The position numbers and the translations under genes are program-made. From Rhizobium sp. PP-CC-3A-592 (GTDB lineage Bacteria; Pseudomonadota; Alphaproteobacteria; Rhizobiales; Rhizobiaceae), in NCBI RefSeq assembly GCF_003217095.1, contig NZ_QJSR01000002.1, forward strand, positions 124,001 to 188,000: DNA of 64,000 bases. Reading direction: 5' to 3'. Positions within the stretch are counted from its first letter, which is position 1. The number at the start of each line of letters is the position of its first letter. The notes below the pieces were generated by a model. The model worked only from the letters and a program-made list of their open reading frames with translations. It was not told where the DNA came from and did not search any database. Below, piece after piece: positions 60,533 through 64,000 of the stretch.

Positions 60533-61873
60533 CTATTGCAGCAGTTTGTTCCAGATGTCCCGCTGCGGCGTGTTGCGGTTGCGGTAGAGCAGCATGACCT
60601 GCTCCGCCTCGGAGCTGCTTTCCTGCGTCCGGTGGCGGATGGCCTCCGCCTGATCGATCTTCAGGAGCTTTTCGCTCGGCACCAGCACCGTCAGTTTCTG
60701 GCGCACGCCGCGCAGTTTTTCCTCGCCGAGCGTTTCCCATTCGCCGCCGGCATAGGCGGTGAAGGCCTGGCTGGCGACGATGTGGGTCGAATGCTTCTTG
60801 GTCAGCCCCTGCAGGCGGGAGACCTCGTTGACGGCGGTGCCGAAGGTGGAGAAGGTCAGGCGGTCGCGCAGGCCGACATTGCCGAACATGACGTTGCCGA
60901 TATGCAGGCCGATGCCGTAGCCGACCTCGCTCAGCCCGTTTTCCCGCCGCTCGCTGTTCATCTCGGCCATGCGCGCCGTGGCCTGACGCACGGCCTCCAT
61001 GGCCGCAAGGGCCGCGGCCTGCGACGGTTCGCGGTGGCGCCCGCAAGGATAGACGGCGAGGAAGCCATCGCCGAGGAAGCTCAGGATCTCGCCACCGCCG
61101 CGGTTGAACGGCGTAGCGATGGCGTCGAAGAACTGGTTGAGCGTGTCGATATAGGCCTGACGGCCTTCGCGTTCGGCAAGAACGGTTGACTGTCGCATGT
61201 CGGCCATGACGAGCACGGCGCGGATGGTTTCACCGTCGCCGCGCCGGATCTGGCCGGACAGCACGCGCTTGCCGGCGTTTTCGCCGAGATAGGTGGTGAG
61301 CATGTTGTCGGCGAGCTTGCCGAGCACGGCCATCTTGGCGGCAACGGCCAGGCTGCTCTGGAGCCGCAGCATGGCCTCGATCAGCTGGTCGGAGAAACCT
61401 TCCGGCGCGTCCGTGGTCCAGGAGCCGACCATGCCCTGTCCGTGGCTTTCGCTGAAGGACTGCACGAAGGCGAAGTAATCGGTCGCGCCGTCGCGCTTCA
61501 GTTCCTCGAAGATCGGGAACTCGATGGGAGACTCCGGCGTAATGCGGCGGCGCAGATGGTCGAGGTCGTGGGAATAGAGGTAGTAATAGGGGCTGCGCAG
61601 GAAGCGCTCCGCATCCGTCTCGCTCTGACCGGCGCGAAAGCCCTCGACGGTGACGCCCTTGCCGCGCTGCCAGGTGAAGCCGAGCGCGTCGTAGAGCGGA
61701 TGGAGCATGGCGAAGCTCAGATGCACGCGCGACAGCGGCACACCGGCGGCGGCAAGCCGTTCGCAGAAGCCCGTCACCAGCATTTCGAGCGAGGCGCCGT
61801 TCAGCGCCGTCTGCTTGAGCCACAGGGACACGCGATCGAGCAGATGGGTGGAAACCTGCTGCGTCTGGGTCAT
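60533..61873 (-). CDS. Class III adenylate/guanylate cyclase
   Basis: A 446-residue soluble protein: a helical/unknown N-terminal sensor (about 1-210) and a class III cyclase domain (about 215-420). Metal aspartates are D225 (VMADMRQST) and D269 (FLGDGFLAVYP); the transition-state Asn349 and Arg353 are in GTAVNEVSRL. The purine-specifying pair appears as Ser265 and Thr340 instead of Lys and Asp, so specificity for ATP or GTP is unclear. GGGAAGA precedes the ATG. It heads a minus-strand run that ends with a cNMP-binding domain protein. Confidence 0.9.
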   Translation of the reverse strand: MTQTQQVSTHLLDRVSLWLKQTALNGASLEMLVTGFCERLAAAGVPLSRVHLSFAMLHPLYDALGFTWQRGKGVTVEGFRAGQSETDAERFLRSPYYYLYSHDLDHLRRRITPESPIEFPIFEELKRDGATDYFAFVQSFSESHGQGMVGSWTTDAPEGFSDQLIEAMLRLQSSLAVAAKMAVLGKLADNMLTTYLGENAGKRVLSGQIRRGDGETIRAVLVMADMRQSTVLAEREGRQAYIDTLNQFFDAIATPFNRGGGEILSFLGDGFLAVYPCGRHREPSQAAALAAMEAVRQATARMAEMNSERRENGLSEVGYGIGLHIGNVMFGNVGLRDRLTFSTFGTAVNEVSRLQGLTKKHSTHIVASQAFTAYAGGEWETLGEEKLRGVRQKLTVLVPSEKLLKIDQAEAIRHRTQESSSEAEQVMLLYRNRNTPQRDIWNKLLQ

Positions 61874-62116
61874 GTCGATCTTCCCGCTGTTTGCTGCGAA
61901 CGATCACCGCAGGCCGATATCAACCCCCCGGCATGACGCGATCGTCTTCACGATATAATGACGCAGTATGGTGGAAACCAGAACGCCGGCGACGAAAAGT
62001 TGGCGATGGCTGCTGCGAGGGAATTCGCATGATGGCCCGGCCTTGACAGCGGCAGGCCAAGTCCGCATCTGCCATGGCTCCGGCGTGCGAGGCGCGCCCA
62101 ACAGGCAAGGTTACCG

Positions 62117-63448
62117 ATGAGCACGTCTCCCCACGCGGTTCTCCTGTCGCGGATCGCCGATCGCGCGGCGCATGCCGGCGTCATCGGCCTTGGCTATGTC
62201 GGACTGCCGCTCGCCATCGCCATCGCGCGCAAGGGTTTTACCGTCACCGGCTTCGATATCGACCCCGGCAAGATCGTCGCCATCGACGCGGGCCGGTCCT
62301 ATATCGAGGCGGTCGGCGACGATGTTCTCGCAGCCGAGCGGGATGCAGGACGGTTCTCCGCGACGGTCGATTTCGATGGCCTTGCCGCCTGCGACGTCAT
62401 CGTCATCTGCGTGCCGACACCGCTGACGCGGCATCGCGATCCCGACCTCACTTATATCGTCAAGACCTGCCAGGAGATCGCCCTGCGGCTGCGGCCGGGG
62501 CAGCTCGTGGTGCTGGAATCCACCACCTATCCCGGCACGACGACGGATGTCGTGCGGCCGATCCTGGCTGCCACCGGGCTCAATATCGGGGAGGAGGTCT
62601 TCCTCGGCTTCTCGCCCGAGCGCGAAGACCCCGGCAACCGCGATTTCTCGACCACCAGCATTCCGAAGATCGTCGCCGGCGACGGTGATGCGGCAGCGGA
62701 AGCGATGGAGGCGTTCTATTCGGCCGTGGTGGAGCGCGTCGTGCCCGTCTCCACGACGGCGACGGCCGAGGCTGTGAAGCTGACGGAGAACATTTTTCGC
62801 GCGGTCAACATCGCGCTGGTCAACGAGCTGAAGACGGTGTTCGAAGCCATGGGCGTCGATATCTGGGAGGTCATCGACGCGGCGAAGACCAAGCCGTTCG
62901 GCTATATGCCATTCTATCCCGGTCCCGGTCTCGGTGGGCACTGCATCCCGATCGATCCGTTCTATCTCACCTGGAAATCCCGTGAATACGACCTGCCGAC
63001 CCGCTTCATCGAGCTCGCGGGCGAGATCAATTCGGCCATGCCGAAGCATATCGTCGGGCGGCTGGCCGAAGCGCTCGATATTCACCTTGGTAAAGCCCTC
63101 AGCCGGTCGCGTGTGCTGATCATCGGGCTCGCCTATAAGAAGAACGTGCCGGATATCCGCGAGAGCCCGTCGCTGAAACTGATCGAGCTGATCGAGGAGC
63201 GCGGCGGCAGCGCATCCTTCCATGATCCGCATGTGGACGAGATCCCGAAGACGCGCGAATATCTATCGCTGAAGGGTCGGCGCTCGGTGCCGCTGAGCGA
63301 ACTTGGCCGTTTCGATGCCGTACTGGTCGCCACCGATCATGACGATGTCGATTATGCGCTGATCGCGCAGCACGCGCCGCTGATCATCGACACGCGCAAC
63401 GTCTTTGCCCGTCGTGGTATCCAAGGTGGATTGATCGTGAAGGCGTGA
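62117..63448 (+). CDS. Nucleotide sugar dehydrogenase (UDP-GlcNAc/GalNAc 6-dehydrogenase type)
   Basis: A 443-residue UDP-sugar dehydrogenase oxidising C6 of a UDP-hexosamine to the uronic acid with two NAD. The Rossmann motif GVIGLGYVGLPLA is at 21-33, the catalytic cysteine is C276 in GPGLGGHCIPIDPFYL, and K221 and N225 lie in AVKLTENIFR. The PIDPFYLTWKSREYDL pattern is that of WbpA/TviB-type enzymes rather than plain UDP-glucose dehydrogenase, but this is by resemblance. It supplies acidic sugars for surface polysaccharides and could feed the glycosyltransferases at 50-54 kb. It is divergent from the cyclase; no acetyltransferase or aminotransferase is adjacent. Confidence 0.9.
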   Translation: MSTSPHAVLLSRIADRAAHAGVIGLGYVGLPLAIAIARKGFTVTGFDIDPGKIVAIDAGRSYIEAVGDDVLAAERDAGRFSATVDFDGLAACDVIVICVPTPLTRHRDPDLTYIVKTCQEIALRLRPGQLVVLESTTYPGTTTDVVRPILAATGLNIGEEVFLGFSPEREDPGNRDFSTTSIPKIVAGDGDAAAEAMEAFYSAVVERVVPVSTTATAEAVKLTENIFRAVNIALVNELKTVFEAMGVDIWEVIDAAKTKPFGYMPFYPGPGLGGHCIPIDPFYLTWKSREYDLPTRFIELAGEINSAMPKHIVGRLAEALDIHLGKALSRSRVLIIGLAYKKNVPDIRESPSLKLIELIEERGGSASFHDPHVDEIPKTREYLSLKGRRSVPLSELGRFDAVLVATDHDDVDYALIAQHAPLIIDTRNVFARRGIQGGLIVKA

Positions 63449-63452
63449 GGCG

Positions 63453-64000
63453 TCAGGCCGCGGGTGCCGCCTGCATGGGTGCTTTCAGATGGCTGGCCGC
63501 CATGGCATAGCCGCCATTGGCGCCGTCGATGAAGTGCATGTGGTCGCGGCTGAGCGCGGTGGGCACGATGCAGGTCATCAGCGCCTCGTCCTGCCGGTGG
63601 AGGCCGTAGCGGCAGACGCCTTCGGAGGCCGCGCGTTTCAGCCGTGCCTCCAGGCTGACGAGGCGCCCCGCCTCGATGTCGATGGTCATCTTCAGGCCGT
63701 CGTCGAACTTGCGGAAGTCCGAATTGCTGGCGACATCCTGACGGTAGATCTTCGGATCGAAGCGGCCGAGCGTCATTCCGAGCTTTGCCAGGCCATAGGT
63801 CAGTGCTGCTTCCACGAGGATGCGGCCGCGCTGGCGCAGGCGACCGGGTTTTCCAACCGTGCGCACTTCCGTCTCCAGACCTTCGCGGGAGAGGCCGAGC
63901 GTCGGGCCTTCCGCCGGGACCGGATGGCCTTCGCGTTCCTCGCCCGCGGCCAGCGCGACGATATCGGAAACCAGCGTCGCGAAGGGGCCGGCCTCCTTGC
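63453..64000 (-). CDS. DUF3095-like protein (C-terminal part; start outside window)
   Basis: The minus-strand frame is open to the right edge, so at least 181 residues of the C-terminus are present and the N-terminus is missing. The conserved run is DFRKFDDGLKMTIDIEAG, LKRAASEGVCRYGLHRQDEALMTCIVP, and DHMHFIDGANGGYAMAASHLK, which I recognise as the DUF3095 type, a family thought to be a degenerate relative of nucleotide cyclases. Function unknown. It converges on the nucleotide sugar dehydrogenase with a 4-bp gap. The identification is from memory of the motif. Confidence 0.7.
   Translation of the reverse strand, partial: KEAGPFATLVSDIVALAAGEEREGHPVPAEGPTLGLSREGLETEVRTVGKPGRLRQRGRILVEAALTYGLAKLGMTLGRFDPKIYRQDVASNSDFRKFDDGLKMTIDIEAGRLVSLEARLKRAASEGVCRYGLHRQDEALMTCIVPTALSRDHMHFIDGANGGYAMAASHLKAPMQAAPAA

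Noticed and set aside
1-64000. tRNA, rRNA, CRISPR, insertion sequence, prophage or integron signatures
   Set aside because: No tRNA-like cloverleaf with a GGTTCGA arm, no regularly spaced repeats, and no transposase or integrase reading frame was recognised.

Overview
The window is GC-rich, densely coded chromosomal DNA from an alphaproteobacterium, most likely a member of the Rhizobiaceae (Rhizobium/Agrobacterium/Shinella/Ensifer type). The grounds are rhizobial-type gene content (paired Ku proteins with a three-domain LigD, many ABC systems, a PaoABC-type oxidoreductase), GGAAC-N16/17-CGTT promoters of the alphaproteobacterial general stress sigma factor EcfG (RpoE2), and an intergenic palindromic repeat of rhizobial type near 47.0 kb. 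No tRNA, rRNA, CRISPR array, insertion sequence or prophage was seen.

Layout. 0-3.6 kb: the end of a di/oligopeptide ABC importer (two ATPases), an amidase, and a convergent inositol-monophosphatase-like gene. 3.8-10.8 kb: a TPP riboswitch followed by a tightly overlapping thiamine operon, thiX-thiY-thiM-thiE-thiD, continuing into a fused TRAP permease and its binding protein. ThiZ, the expected ATPase, is absent. 10.8-13.5 kb: an M24 peptidase with a GntR regulator, and a general-stress FMN-barrel protein. 13.5-25 kb: a pentose region with a SorC-type regulator, transaldolase, araB-araA-araD and a YtfQ-YtfR-YtfT-YjfF furanose importer. Related operator-like sequences lie ahead of the three catabolic and transport units.

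25-38.7 kb is a stress island: two tiny proteins, an FdhF/YdeP-type molybdoenzyme, a PPC-domain protein with an SDR, a PaoABC aldehyde oxidoreductase coupled to a catalase-like protein, and Ku-LigD plus a second Ku for end joining. Four EcfG-type promoters sit in this island and a fifth precedes the stress protein at 13.4 kb. 38.7-47 kb holds a soluble aldose dehydrogenase, a GT4/deacetylase pair, an OmpW-like barrel, a diguanylate cyclase, an MBL hydrolase and a metallophosphoesterase.

47-61.9 kb is a run of ten minus-strand genes. It starts with a class III nucleotide cyclase, continues through a complete oligopeptide ABC importer, three glycosyltransferases and a very unusual ABC exporter-like protein, and ends with a stand-alone cyclic-nucleotide-binding domain. 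The ABC protein has lost its Walker A lysine, Walker B acid/glutamate and LSGGQ, and its nucleotide-binding domain carries an insert that looks like three copies of the helical subdomain. This part of the window is the best candidate for an undescribed system: a putative cNMP-linked glycan assembly or export module built on a non-catalytic ABC protein. The window closes with a UDP-sugar dehydrogenase and a partial DUF3095-like gene.

All calls come from reading the sequence. No database search or computation was run.
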